Source: an uncultured Eggerthellaceae bacterium
Lineage (GTDB): Bacteria; Actinomycetota; Coriobacteriia; Coriobacteriales; Eggerthellaceae
DNA: 23,017 bases
Assembly: GCA_958454405.1 (NCBI GenBank)
Contig: CAUEBO010000042.1
Coordinates: forward strand, 1-23,017
Direction: 5' to 3'
Shown here: one piece after another, positions 5,632 through 13,915 of the stretch
Position numbering within the stretch: the stretch's first letter is position 1
Layout: each line of letters starts with the position of its first letter
Notes under the pieces: generated by a model
Seen by the model: the letters and a program-made list of their open reading frames with translations, nothing else
Databases searched by the model: none
What the model was told of the DNA's origin: nothing
Translations under genes and position numbers: made by a program

Positions 5632-7164
5632 CTATTCCGCTTTCGCCACGGCTCGGGCGAGCGCCGATGCGGCGGGCTCGGCATCCGCCGGGTCGAGGGC
5701 GGCGTCGTTGACGACGAAGCGATGCGCGCATGCTGCGCGGGCGCCGTCGGCAGCGCAGTACGCCCCCAAGGGCGCGAGCGCCACGCCCTCCTGGCGGGCG
5801 CAGCCCACCACGGCGGCATCGGAGGCGCGCGTGTCGATCCGCAGCACGAAGTGCAGGCCCGCGTCGGCCCCCTCCACGTCGACCATGCTCCCGACAGGGC
5901 TTTGCTTGAGCGCCGCGACCAACGCGGAGCGCGTGGCGCGGCACCGGCTGCGCGAACGGCTCACATGGCGCTCGTAGTCCCCCTGTTCGATGAAGCGGGC
6001 AAGCGCCAGCTGGTCGATGGCCCCCACCGTGCCCACGTAGAACCCCAGCCTGCTGCGGAACGCCGCGGCCAAATGCGGGGGCAGCACCAGGTAGCCGATG
6101 CGGAAGGCCGCGCCGAGGCTCTTCGTGAACGTGTTCACGTACAGGACGCGCTCCGATGCGTCGATGCTCTGCAACGTGGGGATGGGCCGCCCGGCCAAAC
6201 GGAACTCGCAGTCGTAATCGTCTTCGACAAGGTAGCGGCCCGGACGTTCGGACGCCCATCCCAGCAGTTCGTACCGGCGGTTCACCGGCGTGACCAGCCC
6301 CGTGGGGAACTGATGCGAGGGCATGCAGTGCAGCACGTCGGCGCCGCTTTCCCGCAAAGCCGCGACCGACACGCCCTGGGCGTCCAGCGGCACCGGGGCA
6401 ACGGCCACGTCGTTCGCACGGTAGATGCTGGTGAGGCGCGGATAGCCGGGGTCCTCCACCGCGAAGCGGCGGCTGCGGCCCACCAGCTGGACGATGGTGT
6501 GGTAGAGCGTCTGGGCGCCGGCGCCGATGACGATCTGGTCGGGATCCACGCGCATGCCCCGAAACCCGAGCAGGTACGCCGCGATCGCCTCGCGCAGGCG
6601 GCGCGACCCGGCGGCATCGGCCGCCGCGGCCGCAAGCGAGCGCTCCGACTCCTGGGACAGGACGGCCCGCACGGTGCGCGCCCACATGCGGTAGGGAAAC
6701 GCGCCCGACGGCCCCGTGCGCCCCGTGAAGTCGGCGACGAGCGGAGCGCCGTCCAGAACCCCCTCGTTCACGGGCGACGGGGCCGCGCCGGGATGCGAAG
6801 GGCCTTCAGGGCAGCCGGGATGGAGCGCCTTGCGCGAAGGGGCGGCAACGGCCGTTCCGCAGCCCGATCCCCCTGCCTCCGAAGCGTCCTGCACCCTGTT
6901 CGGCCCACGCGCCGCCGTCATGTCGAGCTCGTTCGCGTAGTACCCCTTCCGCTCGACAGCCCGCACGTAGCCTTCGGCGACGAGCTGGTCGTACGCGCTC
7001 TCCACCGTGATGAGACTCACGCCCAGGTGCTGGGCGAGCGCGCGTTTGGAAGGCAGCTTCTCGTGCGCCGCGACGGCCCCGCGCTCGATATCGCCGCGAA
7101 TGCAGCGGTACAGGTACTCGTAACGGCTCATCCCGCCGCGCTGTTCGAGCTCGTATGTCAGCAT
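5632..7164 (-). CDS. pdxR: MocR/PdxR-type GntR-family transcriptional regulator with aminotransferase domain
   Basis: The protein has 510 residues. Residues about 12-80 form a GntR winged helix-turn-helix (KLPSKRALAQHLGVS). A linker of about 65 Ala/Gly/Pro-rich residues follows, then a fold-type I aminotransferase-like domain from about 150 onward. Characteristic MocR motifs are PSHQFPTG (282-289), EDDYDCEFR (314-322) and the PLP-lysine segment NTFTKSLG with Lys348. In PdxR proteins PLP binding switches activation of pdxST, coupling B6 synthesis to PLP supply. The divergent arrangement with pdxS-pdxT, sharing 146 bp, strongly supports this role. The start has AAGGAG seven bases upstream. PdxR is inferred from family plus neighbourhood; other MocR subfamilies cannot be excluded from sequence alone. 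Confidence 0.9.
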   Translation of the reverse strand: MLTYELEQRGGMSRYEYLYRCIRGDIERGAVAAHEKLPSKRALAQHLGVSLITVESAYDQLVAEGYVRAVERKGYYANELDMTAARGPNRVQDASEAGGSGCGTAVAAPSRKALHPGCPEGPSHPGAAPSPVNEGVLDGAPLVADFTGRTGPSGAFPYRMWARTVRAVLSQESERSLAAAAADAAGSRRLREAIAAYLLGFRGMRVDPDQIVIGAGAQTLYHTIVQLVGRSRRFAVEDPGYPRLTSIYRANDVAVAPVPLDAQGVSVAALRESGADVLHCMPSHQFPTGLVTPVNRRYELLGWASERPGRYLVEDDYDCEFRLAGRPIPTLQSIDASERVLYVNTFTKSLGAAFRIGYLVLPPHLAAAFRSRLGFYVGTVGAIDQLALARFIEQGDYERHVSRSRSRCRATRSALVAALKQSPVGSMVDVEGADAGLHFVLRIDTRASDAAVVGCARQEGVALAPLGAYCAADGARAACAHRFVVNDAALDPADAEPAASALARAVAKAE

Positions 7165-7184
7165 GCGCGCGCTCCTTCAGCCGA

Positions 7185-7211
7185 TGGTCATGGGCTGGTC
7201 TGCTTCTGGTC
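7185..7211 (+). promoter_or_regulatory. Three TGGTC boxes at 11-bp spacing (candidate PdxR operator)
   Basis: TGGTC occurs at 7185, 7196 and 7207, exactly 11 bases apart, so the boxes lie on nearly the same DNA face. They sit just upstream of the pdxR start on one side and of the AT-rich core promoter (7222-7250) on the other. MocR-type regulators bind direct repeats in pdxR-pdxS intergenic regions, which makes this the best operator candidate. Confidence 0.5.
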
Positions 7212-7221
7212 TTGTCGGATT

Positions 7222-7256
7222 TCCTCTTTTTGGGCATTTTATCATAGTCAATTCTG
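7222..7256. promoter_or_regulatory. AT-rich core of the divergent pdxR/pdxST promoter region
   Basis: This is the only markedly AT-rich stretch between the two genes. On the plus strand TATCAT (7240-7245) could serve as the pdxS -10 box but has no good -35, as expected for an activator-dependent promoter. On the minus strand TTGACT is a strong -35-like hexamer but lacks a clear -10 at standard distance. Exact promoters are therefore not assigned. Confidence 0.4.
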
Positions 7257-7275
7257 CGTTAGCCTTCTCGTCGAT

Positions 7276-7308
7276 CGAACGAAGACCGAACGAAGACCGA
7301 AGGAGGAC
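7276..7308 (+). repeat. Three tandem 11-bp repeats overlapping the pdxS ribosome-binding site
   Basis: CGAACGAAGAC occurs twice in direct tandem (7276-7286, 7287-7297), followed by a variant CGAAGGAGGAC (7298-7308). The variant's AAGGAGG is the Shine-Dalgarno sequence of pdxS (ATG at 7311). The period matches that of the upstream TGGTC boxes. It could be a regulatory repeat or recent slippage duplication. Confidence 0.7.
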
Positions 7309-7310
7309 CC

Positions 7311-8249
7311 ATGCCCGAAACCGATTGCGAACCCGTCGCAGAGTCGACGAGCGCGGCGCAGCCCGGCCCCAGCGCCCCCGAGGACCGCGTCGCCCTCAAC
7401 CGCCAGCTCGCCCAGATGCTCAAAGGCGGCGTCATCATGGACGTGACCACCCCCGAGCAGGCGCGCATCGCCGAAGACGCCGGCGCCTGCGCCGTCATGG
7501 CGCTCGAGCGCATCCCGGCCGACATCCGCGCCGCCGGCGGCGTGTCGCGCATGAGCGACCCCGCCATGATCGAAGGCATCCAAAAGGCCGTGAGCATCCC
7601 CGTGATGGCGAAATGCCGCATCGGGCACTTCGTGGAGGCGCAGGTGCTGGAAGCCATCGAGATCGACTACATCGACGAGAGCGAGGTGCTCTCCCCCGCC
7701 GACGACGTCTACCACATCGACAAGACCCGCTTCGCCGTGCCGTTCGTGTGCGGCGCGCGCAACCTGGGCGAGGCCCTGCGCCGCATCGCCGAAGGCGCCA
7801 CGATGATCCGCACCAAGGGCGAGCCGGGCACGGGCGACGTCGTGCAGGCCGTGCGCCACATGCGCCAGATGCAATCCGAGATGCGGGCCGTCGCCGCCTT
7901 GCGCGACGACGAGCTGTTCGAGGAGGCGAAGCGCCTGCAGGTGCCGTACGACCTGGTTCGGCACGTGCACGATCACGGAGCGCTGCCCGTCGTGAACTTC
8001 GCTGCAGGCGGGGTTGCCACTCCCGCGGACGCGGCGCTCATGATGCAGCTGGGCGCCGAAGGCGTGTTCGTGGGATCGGGCATCTTCAAATCGGGCGATC
8101 CCGCCAAGCGCGCCGCCGCCATCGTGCAGGCCGTGGCGAACTTCGCCGACGCGCGCTTGATAGCCCGCCTGTCCGCGAACCTGGGCGAGGCCATGGTGGG
8201 CGTCAACGAGCAGGAAATAGCCCTGCTCATGGCCGAGCGAGGAAAGTAG
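7311..8249 (+). CDS. pdxS: Pyridoxal 5'-phosphate synthase subunit PdxS
   Basis: This 312-residue (beta/alpha)8-barrel enzyme condenses ribose 5-phosphate, glyceraldehyde 3-phosphate and ammonia from PdxT into PLP in the cytoplasm. Catalytic residues are visible: Asp44 (VIMDV), Lys101 (VMAKCRIGH) and Lys169 (RTKGEPGTG), corresponding to Asp24, Lys81 and Lys149 of the Bacillus enzyme. The 20-residue offset reflects an acidic/Ala/Pro-rich N-terminal extension before the conserved ALNRQLAQMLKGG. The start is fixed by AAGGAGG eight bases upstream. It is the first gene of a two-gene unit with pdxT, five bases apart, and divergent from the PdxR-type regulator, which presumably activates it when PLP is scarce. 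Confidence 0.98.
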   Translation: MPETDCEPVAESTSAAQPGPSAPEDRVALNRQLAQMLKGGVIMDVTTPEQARIAEDAGACAVMALERIPADIRAAGGVSRMSDPAMIEGIQKAVSIPVMAKCRIGHFVEAQVLEAIEIDYIDESEVLSPADDVYHIDKTRFAVPFVCGARNLGEALRRIAEGATMIRTKGEPGTGDVVQAVRHMRQMQSEMRAVAALRDDELFEEAKRLQVPYDLVRHVHDHGALPVVNFAAGGVATPADAALMMQLGAEGVFVGSGIFKSGDPAKRAAAIVQAVANFADARLIARLSANLGEAMVGVNEQEIALLMAERGK

Positions 8250-8254
8250 CGCCG

Positions 8255-9004
8255 ATGGAAGGGGCAACCCGCACCGATGCCGCCCTGCCGCCGCAGGCGC
8301 ATCCGGCCCCCGCACGGCTGCACCCGACCGTGGCCGTGCTGGCCGTGCAGGGCGCGTTCGTCGAGCACGAGCGGCGGCTGGAGCGGCTCGGCTGCACGTG
8401 CATCGAGCTGCGGCAGGCGGCCGACCTCGCCCGGCCGTTCGATGCGCTCGTGCTCCCCGGAGGCGAGAGCACGACGCAGGCGAAGCTGCTGCGCGATCTG
8501 GGGATGCTCGATCCCCTGCGCGAGCTCGTCGCAGCCGGCCTGCCGACGCTCGGCACCTGCGCCGGGCTCATCCTGCTCGCCGAGCGCGTGATGGGCGGCG
8601 GCCCGGAAGGGCGCGCAGCGAAGGAAAGCGGCCTGCGGGCGGCACCCGGCGCGCCAACGGCCGCCCGCAGCGGCGGCGCGGCGTCGCGGGCCGGGGCCTT
8701 CGCCACGCTGCCGGTGACCGTCCAGCGCAATGCGTACGGCCGCCAGCTGGGCAGCTTCCACGCCTTTGCCCCGTTCTGCGATGCACAGGGAAGCGATGCC
8801 GAACCCGTTCCGATGACGTTCATCCGCGCGCCGCGCATCATGGGCCTGCTTGCGGGCGCCCGCCCGCTCGTCCGCCTGCATGGAGAAGCCGTCGCCGTGC
8901 AGGCGGGAAACCAGATAGGGTGCGCGTTCCATCCTGAACTCGACGATTCGGACGCCGTGTACGAGCGCTTCCTTGCACTCGTCGAAAACCGGAAGGACGG
9001 CTGA
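8255..9004 (+). CDS. pdxT: Pyridoxal 5'-phosphate synthase glutaminase subunit PdxT
   Basis: This class I glutamine amidotransferase supplies ammonia to PdxS. The catalytic triad is visible as Cys102 (GTCAGL), His226 and Glu228 (FHPEL); the oxyanion motif PGGES is at 68-72 and the family motif RNAYGRQ at 158-164. At 249 residues it is longer than the usual roughly 190-200. The excess is an N-terminal extension of about 24 residues and an insertion of about 30 residues at 114-150, rich in Gly, Ala and Arg, between the helix after the nucleophile and the RNAYGRQ segment. The start at 8255 follows the pdxS stop by five bases, with AGGAAAG overlapping the end of pdxS. Translational coupling with pdxS is likely. 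Confidence 0.95.
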   Translation: MEGATRTDAALPPQAHPAPARLHPTVAVLAVQGAFVEHERRLERLGCTCIELRQAADLARPFDALVLPGGESTTQAKLLRDLGMLDPLRELVAAGLPTLGTCAGLILLAERVMGGGPEGRAAKESGLRAAPGAPTAARSGGAASRAGAFATLPVTVQRNAYGRQLGSFHAFAPFCDAQGSDAEPVPMTFIRAPRIMGLLAGARPLVRLHGEAVAVQAGNQIGCAFHPELDDSDAVYERFLALVENRKDG

Positions 9005-9129
9005 CCGAGCGAGCGTTCCCGAACCCGGCATGCAATCGGCTCCGCCAAGCGATTCCGCTATACTGGCACAGCGAACCGCCATTCGGAACGGAGCCGAACG
9101 GGCGGCATGCTGCGAGAACGGATGACCTT

Positions 9130-11913
9130 ATGACCAGACGTGCGTTCGGCCCGATGAGATGCCTTGCCGGCGCTGTGTTCGCCCTTGTCCTCGTCCTGCT
9201 CGCCCCGGCCGCGGCCGGGGCCGACGAGGCGGACCGCCCGGTCGTCCGGGTGGGGTTCGCGGAAGCCCAGGGCTTCATGATGCTCGACGAGCATGGCAAC
9301 AGGACCGGCCTGGTGGTGGACTTCCTCAACGAGATCGCGAAGTACACGGGCTGGGACTACGAGTACGTCGACACCGACAGCATGGGCCTGATCGACGGGC
9401 TCGCGCACGATTCGTACGACGTGGTGGGCGGCACGTACTACGCAGCGGGCCTTGAGGACATGCTCGCCTATCCGGACTACAGCACCGGCCAGACCAGAAG
9501 CGTGCTCCTTGCCCGATGGGACGACGATTCCCTGTCGGGGTACAACCTGAACGACCTGGATGGGAAAACCATCGCCGTCAACGCGAACGCCGCCGAGAAC
9601 ATCCGCCGCTTGGAGCAGTTCCTGTCCGCGAACGACCTGGCATGCACGATCGAGCCGTACCCTCCCGAGAGTTTCAGCAGCCAGGACTTTCCGAAGATCC
9701 TCGCCGAAGGAGACGTCGACCTCGTCCTGGGCAACGTTTGCGACAACGTCGGCCTCTGCCGGCCCGTCGCCTACTTCGACGCCCAGCCCCACTACATCGT
9801 CACGTCGCGGGACAACGCCCAGCTGCTCGAACAGCTCAACTGGGCGATGGGAAAGATATACGAGTCGGATCCCGGCTTCGCCGACAAGCTCTCCGACAAG
9901 TACTTCCCAACCGACCGCGTGCCGGTATCGCTCAGCGCCGAGGAGCGGGCCTTCGTGGAAGACCGCGGGACCGTCAGCGTCGCCGTGCCGCGAAGCCTCC
10001 ACCCCTTCTTCTGCGCCTCCAACGAGAACAGCATCCACGACGGCATCGTGCCCGACCTCCTTGCGGAAGCGACCGCGTTCTCGGGCCTTGCCTTCGAGTT
10101 CACGTACACGGACACGTACGCCGAAGCGTTGGACCTGGTTCAGCAGGGCAAAGCCGACATGGCCGGTTTCTTCTTGGGAAGCGAAGGCGAGGCCGTCGAG
10201 CGGGATCTGTCGCTCAGCCAGCCATACATGACCATGAACAGCTTGGTCGTGCGCAACAAATCCGTCAGCTACCCCAGCGACGGGCTCACCTTCGGCGCCG
10301 TCGAGGGCGGAAAGCTCCCGGACGACATCGAAGCGGGCGACGTGCGCTACTACCCGAGCATCTACGATGCGCTCGAGGCGGTCGACCAGGGCGAGATCGA
10401 CTGCCTGTACGGGGCGACGAACTGGATCGAGTACGAGATGCAGCAGCACGCGTTCCACAATGTGGTGGGAGTGTCGCTGCTCGGGCGCATCAACGTGAGC
10501 TTCGCCTTCTCCAAACCTGCCGACACGGACCTGCTGACCATCGTCAACAAGACCATCGTCAATCTGGGCGATTCCGAGCTCGACGCCCTCGTCGGCCAAA
10601 ACGTGGTGTCGGCGAGCTCTTCGGAGCTGACGATACGCGAACTGCTCTACGCGTACCCCGTCCAAACGCTCAGCGCGATCGTCGCCGTCCTCCTCATCAT
10701 CCTGGCGGTCGTCATCATGATGATGAGGGCGAACGTCCGGGCAGCCGTCGCGCGCTCGGAAATGGAAGAGGCCGAAGCGGCCAGACGGGCCAAAAGCGAG
10801 TTCCTCTCGCGCATGAGCCACGAGATCCGCACCCCCATGAACGCCATCGTGGGATTGACCGAATTGGCCAGCATCGCCGAAGACGTGCCCGACGACGTGC
10901 GGAAGGACCTCGCCAAGCTGCGCACGTCCTCCCGTTACCTGCTCAACCTCATCAACGACATCCTGGACATGAGCCGCATCGACGGCGGCATGCTGGACAT
11001 CGCTTCCGAGCCCTTTTCGCTGGCAAGCATGCTGGACGAACTGGAGAGCATGATGGAGCCCGAGGCGGAGCGCCACGGACTCGTCCTGCGGACGCGCTTC
11101 TCGGTGACCCACGCCGACCTCGTCGGCGACGTCGTCCGACTCCGCCAAGTGCTCACGAACCTGCTCTCGAACAGCGTGAAGTTCACGCCGCGAGGGGGAA
11201 CCGTCGAGCTGGACGTGCAGGAGCTGGCTGCCGACGAGAACGGCGCCACCTTCCGCTTCCGCGTCGCCGACGACGGGGTGGGCATCGCGCCCGAGGATCA
11301 CGAGCGCATCTTCGGCGCATTCGAGCAAACCGGAACCATCACATCGCGCAGCCAAGGGACGGGGCTCGGGCTGCCCATCAGCAAGAGCATCGTGCAGCTC
11401 ATGGGCGGCGATCTGACGCTGGAAAGCGCCCCGGGAGAGGGCAGCGCGTTCTCGTTCCAGATCACGCTGCCGTTCGGAACCCCTCAAAACGATGAGGCGG
11501 CGTTCGCCTCCAACAGCCTGCTGGCCGGGGCGCACCTGCTGCTCGTCGAGGACAACGATCTGAACGCCGAGATCGCGGCAAACCTGCTCGAGCTCCAAGG
11601 CGCCCGCACCACCCGGGCAAGCAACGGGCGCGAGGCGGTTGAGCTGTTCGAACGCAGCGAACCGGACGAGTACCGCGTCGTGCTCATGGATATCCGCATG
11701 CCCGTCATGGACGGACTGGAAGCCGCCCGCGCCATCCGGGCGCTTGATCGCCCCGATGCCGCCGTCGTGCCCATCGTGGCCATGACCGCGAACTCCTTCC
11801 AGGAGGACATCGACGCCGCCCTGGCTGCCGGCATGAACTGCTTCCTCACCAAGCCGGTGGACGTTGACCGCCTGTACGGCACGCTGCAGGAGCTGCTGCG
11901 AGGCGGTTCCTGA
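9130..11913 (+). CDS. Hybrid sensor histidine kinase with two periplasmic solute-binding-like domains
   Basis: The protein has 927 residues. An N-terminal signal/anchor (about 1-31) precedes two consecutive extracytoplasmic domains of bacterial solute-binding protein family 3 type (about 38-270 and 283-500). One membrane helix follows (512-536), then HisKA with SHEIRTPMN (His564), an HATPase_c domain (about 662-785; LRQVLTNLLSNSVKFT, DDGVGI, GTGLGLPISKSIV), and a C-terminal receiver domain (about 801-925) with phospho-acceptor Asp854 in LMDIRMPVMDG. The layout is that of EvgS/BvgS-like kinases, in which tandem Venus-flytrap domains sense small solutes or redox state. No phosphotransfer (Hpt) domain or separate response regulator is present here, so the output pathway is encoded elsewhere or is intramolecular. 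It is convergent with the Tat flavoprotein gene. The ligand is unknown. Confidence 0.95.
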   Translation: MTRRAFGPMRCLAGAVFALVLVLLAPAAAGADEADRPVVRVGFAEAQGFMMLDEHGNRTGLVVDFLNEIAKYTGWDYEYVDTDSMGLIDGLAHDSYDVVGGTYYAAGLEDMLAYPDYSTGQTRSVLLARWDDDSLSGYNLNDLDGKTIAVNANAAENIRRLEQFLSANDLACTIEPYPPESFSSQDFPKILAEGDVDLVLGNVCDNVGLCRPVAYFDAQPHYIVTSRDNAQLLEQLNWAMGKIYESDPGFADKLSDKYFPTDRVPVSLSAEERAFVEDRGTVSVAVPRSLHPFFCASNENSIHDGIVPDLLAEATAFSGLAFEFTYTDTYAEALDLVQQGKADMAGFFLGSEGEAVERDLSLSQPYMTMNSLVVRNKSVSYPSDGLTFGAVEGGKLPDDIEAGDVRYYPSIYDALEAVDQGEIDCLYGATNWIEYEMQQHAFHNVVGVSLLGRINVSFAFSKPADTDLLTIVNKTIVNLGDSELDALVGQNVVSASSSELTIRELLYAYPVQTLSAIVAVLLIILAVVIMMMRANVRAAVARSEMEEAEAARRAKSEFLSRMSHEIRTPMNAIVGLTELASIAEDVPDDVRKDLAKLRTSSRYLLNLINDILDMSRIDGGMLDIASEPFSLASMLDELESMMEPEAERHGLVLRTRFSVTHADLVGDVVRLRQVLTNLLSNSVKFTPRGGTVELDVQELAADENGATFRFRVADDGVGIAPEDHERIFGAFEQTGTITSRSQGTGLGLPISKSIVQLMGGDLTLESAPGEGSAFSFQITLPFGTPQNDEAAFASNSLLAGAHLLLVEDNDLNAEIAANLLELQGARTTRASNGREAVELFERSEPDEYRVVLMDIRMPVMDGLEAARAIRALDRPDAAVVPIVAMTANSFQEDIDAALAAGMNCFLTKPVDVDRLYGTLQELLRGGS

Positions 11914-11963
11914 GACCCCTCGCGAGCCGCAGGGGCCCGCGCAGGGCCGCTTTCCCGAACGCA

Positions 11964-12020
11964 CCGCAGGGCGGCTTGGCGCCCGGCCTTCGCCAGCCGA
12001 GCGTTTCGGCCGCCCTGCGG
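11964..12020. terminator. Bidirectional terminator-like hairpin between convergent genes
   Basis: CCGCAGGGCGGC (11964-11975) pairs perfectly with 12009-12020, and the loop contains a smaller stem TGGCG/CGCCA. It sits between the kinase stop (11913) and the flavoprotein stop (12028), only eight bases from the latter. There is no T-run, so rho-independent termination is inferred from position and stem strength. Confidence 0.5.
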
Positions 12021-12027
12021 GGAGGGG

Positions 12028-13734
12028 CTACAGGTCGCCGAGCGCGGCCTCGCCGCCTTGGGCGCTGTCGCCGCCCTGCGGGCCCTGGGCTTCGGACGGA
12101 TCCTGGGAGCGCTCCGTGCCCATCCAGTCGTCGGCCACGGTGCCGCCCAGCTTGTTCACCACCGCATGGCGGGCGGCGCGGCTGCCGGCCCACATGCCCA
12201 CCGTCTGGCAGGTTCCGCCGCCGTACACTTCGCCGTCCCAGCCGCTGGTGCAGACGCCGGCGGCGTACAGGCCGTCGATCGCCTTGCCGCGCGCGTCGAC
12301 GACCTGCGCGTCGCGGTTGATGCGGATGCCGCCCGAGGTGTTCAGCATGCCCGAGCATATCTGGAACGCATAGAACGGGCCTTCCGCGATGGGCCACAGG
12401 TAGTTCGCCGCCTTGCCGTAGGCGGCGTCCTGGCCGGCCGCCGCATAGCCGTTGTAGGCCTCGATCTCCGCCAAAAAGTCGTCGACGACGAAGGCGTCCA
12501 CCTTCTCGGCGATGGCCTTGCCCAGCTCCTCAAGGGTGTCGGCCCGGTAGATGAAGTCCACGCCGTCGTACTGCTCCAGCTCGCTCTGCAAGTCCAGCTC
12601 GGCGCCCACGCACGCGTCGGCGAAGCCCGAGTAGTGGCGCTCGCAGCCGCCCGCCTCGTACGCCGCGATGTTGGCCGCATCCATGATGGAGAACACGTAG
12701 CCCTGGCTCTCGACGAGCTTGCCGCTTTCCGCGGTGCCCAGCGCGCCGCCGCCCGATTCGTCGCAGAACCTGATGCCGTATTCGTTGATGAAGCAGTTGC
12801 TGTACTGCATGGCCGCCGACACGCCCAGCGGAGAATCGTACGCGAGCGAGTCGGTGCCGTTGCCCACGTTGTTGAACAGCGAATCGACCGTCAGATGGTT
12901 CGCGCGGCCATGCGCCGTCTGCTCGGCCAGAAGGTGGCCGTCGCCGTCCTGGCCTTCGCCCCAGCCGATGATCTTGTCCATGTCCTGGCTGGAGTACGTT
13001 CCCAGCAAATCCTTGTTCGTGCTCATGCCGCCCGTCGCCAGGATGACGGCCTTCGCCGCAATGTGCACGACCTCGCCGTCGGCGTTCTCGTACTGCACGC
13101 CCGTCACCGTGTACTCGTCGTCCATGAGAAGCGCCGTGGCGCGCGCCTCGGTGCGGATGTCCACCCCTTCCTCCTGGGCGATGGGCGTCAGCGTGGCGAT
13201 GCACGACGAACCGTTGCCGCCTTCGTAGAACACCACGCCGGCGCGGTACCAGCCCACGCCGTGCTTCGCGAACAGCCAGTCGGCGTTGTCGCCCTGCTCC
13301 TTCATGCGCTCGGCATGCAGGATGGAGTTCGCGATGTAGCCCGTGTTGGCCGCCGCCGACAGGCCCTTCAGGCGGGCCTCGGCCGCGTCGACGTTGGTCG
13401 CGGGGCCGTTGCACTCGGCGTAGTTCGTGCTGCCGCCCAGCTTCGCGTTCTTCTCCAGCATGACCACCACGGCGTCCGGCGCCTGTTCTTTGGCGATCAT
13501 CGACGCCATGAATCCGCCGATGCCGGATCCCACGACGACGATGTCGGCTTCTTCGGTGCTTTGCGCGTCAACGACGACGCCGATGCCCTCCGCAGCCTCC
13601 GACGATGCCGCCGAGCCGCTTCCGGTGCTCGATTCCGCCGCCGGGCTGCAGGCGGCAAGGCCCGCTCCCACGGCCGCCGTCGCGCCGACGACGCCGATGC
13701 TCTTCAAGAACGACCTTCTGCTGATGTGCTCCAT
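12028..13734 (-). CDS. Tat-exported FAD-dependent reductase, fumarate reductase flavoprotein family
   Basis: The protein has 568 residues. The N-terminus MEHISRRSFLKSIG is a twin-arginine signal; it also contains a lipobox-like LAAC ending at Cys29, followed by a Ser/Ala/Gly-rich linker, so it may be a Tat-exported lipoprotein. The FAD-binding_2 domain starts at IVVVGSGIGG, continues with LEKNAKLGGSTN, and contains the capping-domain segment NEYGIRFCDE typical of fumarate reductase/flavocytochrome c relatives. No heme-binding CXXCH and no FMN-binding domain are present. Family members reduce fumarate or other unsaturated or hydroxylated carbon compounds as terminal electron acceptors outside the membrane. 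Electron-donor and substrate are unknown; no quinol dehydrogenase or cytochrome partner is adjacent. The start is supported by GGAGGAGGG upstream. The LuxR-type gene 181 bases upstream is the likely regulator. The last 25 residues are Gly/Gln-rich. Confidence 0.92.
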   Translation of the reverse strand: MEHISRRSFLKSIGVVGATAAVGAGLAACSPAAESSTGSGSAASSEAAEGIGVVVDAQSTEEADIVVVGSGIGGFMASMIAKEQAPDAVVVMLEKNAKLGGSTNYAECNGPATNVDAAEARLKGLSAAANTGYIANSILHAERMKEQGDNADWLFAKHGVGWYRAGVVFYEGGNGSSCIATLTPIAQEEGVDIRTEARATALLMDDEYTVTGVQYENADGEVVHIAAKAVILATGGMSTNKDLLGTYSSQDMDKIIGWGEGQDGDGHLLAEQTAHGRANHLTVDSLFNNVGNGTDSLAYDSPLGVSAAMQYSNCFINEYGIRFCDESGGGALGTAESGKLVESQGYVFSIMDAANIAAYEAGGCERHYSGFADACVGAELDLQSELEQYDGVDFIYRADTLEELGKAIAEKVDAFVVDDFLAEIEAYNGYAAAGQDAAYGKAANYLWPIAEGPFYAFQICSGMLNTSGGIRINRDAQVVDARGKAIDGLYAAGVCTSGWDGEVYGGGTCQTVGMWAGSRAARHAVVNKLGGTVADDWMGTERSQDPSEAQGPQGGDSAQGGEAALGDL

Positions 13735-13915
13735 GCCGCATCCCTCCTCCGTATCCGATGGATCTCCCTTGTCCGCCGGGCCGCCTTCAGCGGCGGCGGG
13801 GACGATGCGAGCATACGCCGGAGAGCCGCGGCGGGCCGTCCCCGCGCTGCGGTATTTCGTGCGGACCGTGTCACCGGCATGGGGTAGAGCGAGGGAAAAT
13901 CGAAGGAGCGCTGCG

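Noticed and set aside
9076..9110. Imperfect dyad (ATTCGG near CCGAAC) before the kinase gene as an operator
   Set aside because: Pairing needs an unpaired base and the flanks are GC-rich; the evidence is too weak to call a site, and the nearby TATACT has no -35 partner.
9058..11964. Minus-strand open frame of 968 codons over the hybrid kinase
   Set aside because: The plus strand encodes a full kinase with all motifs; the antisense frame is open only because of GC-rich codon usage and shows no domain.
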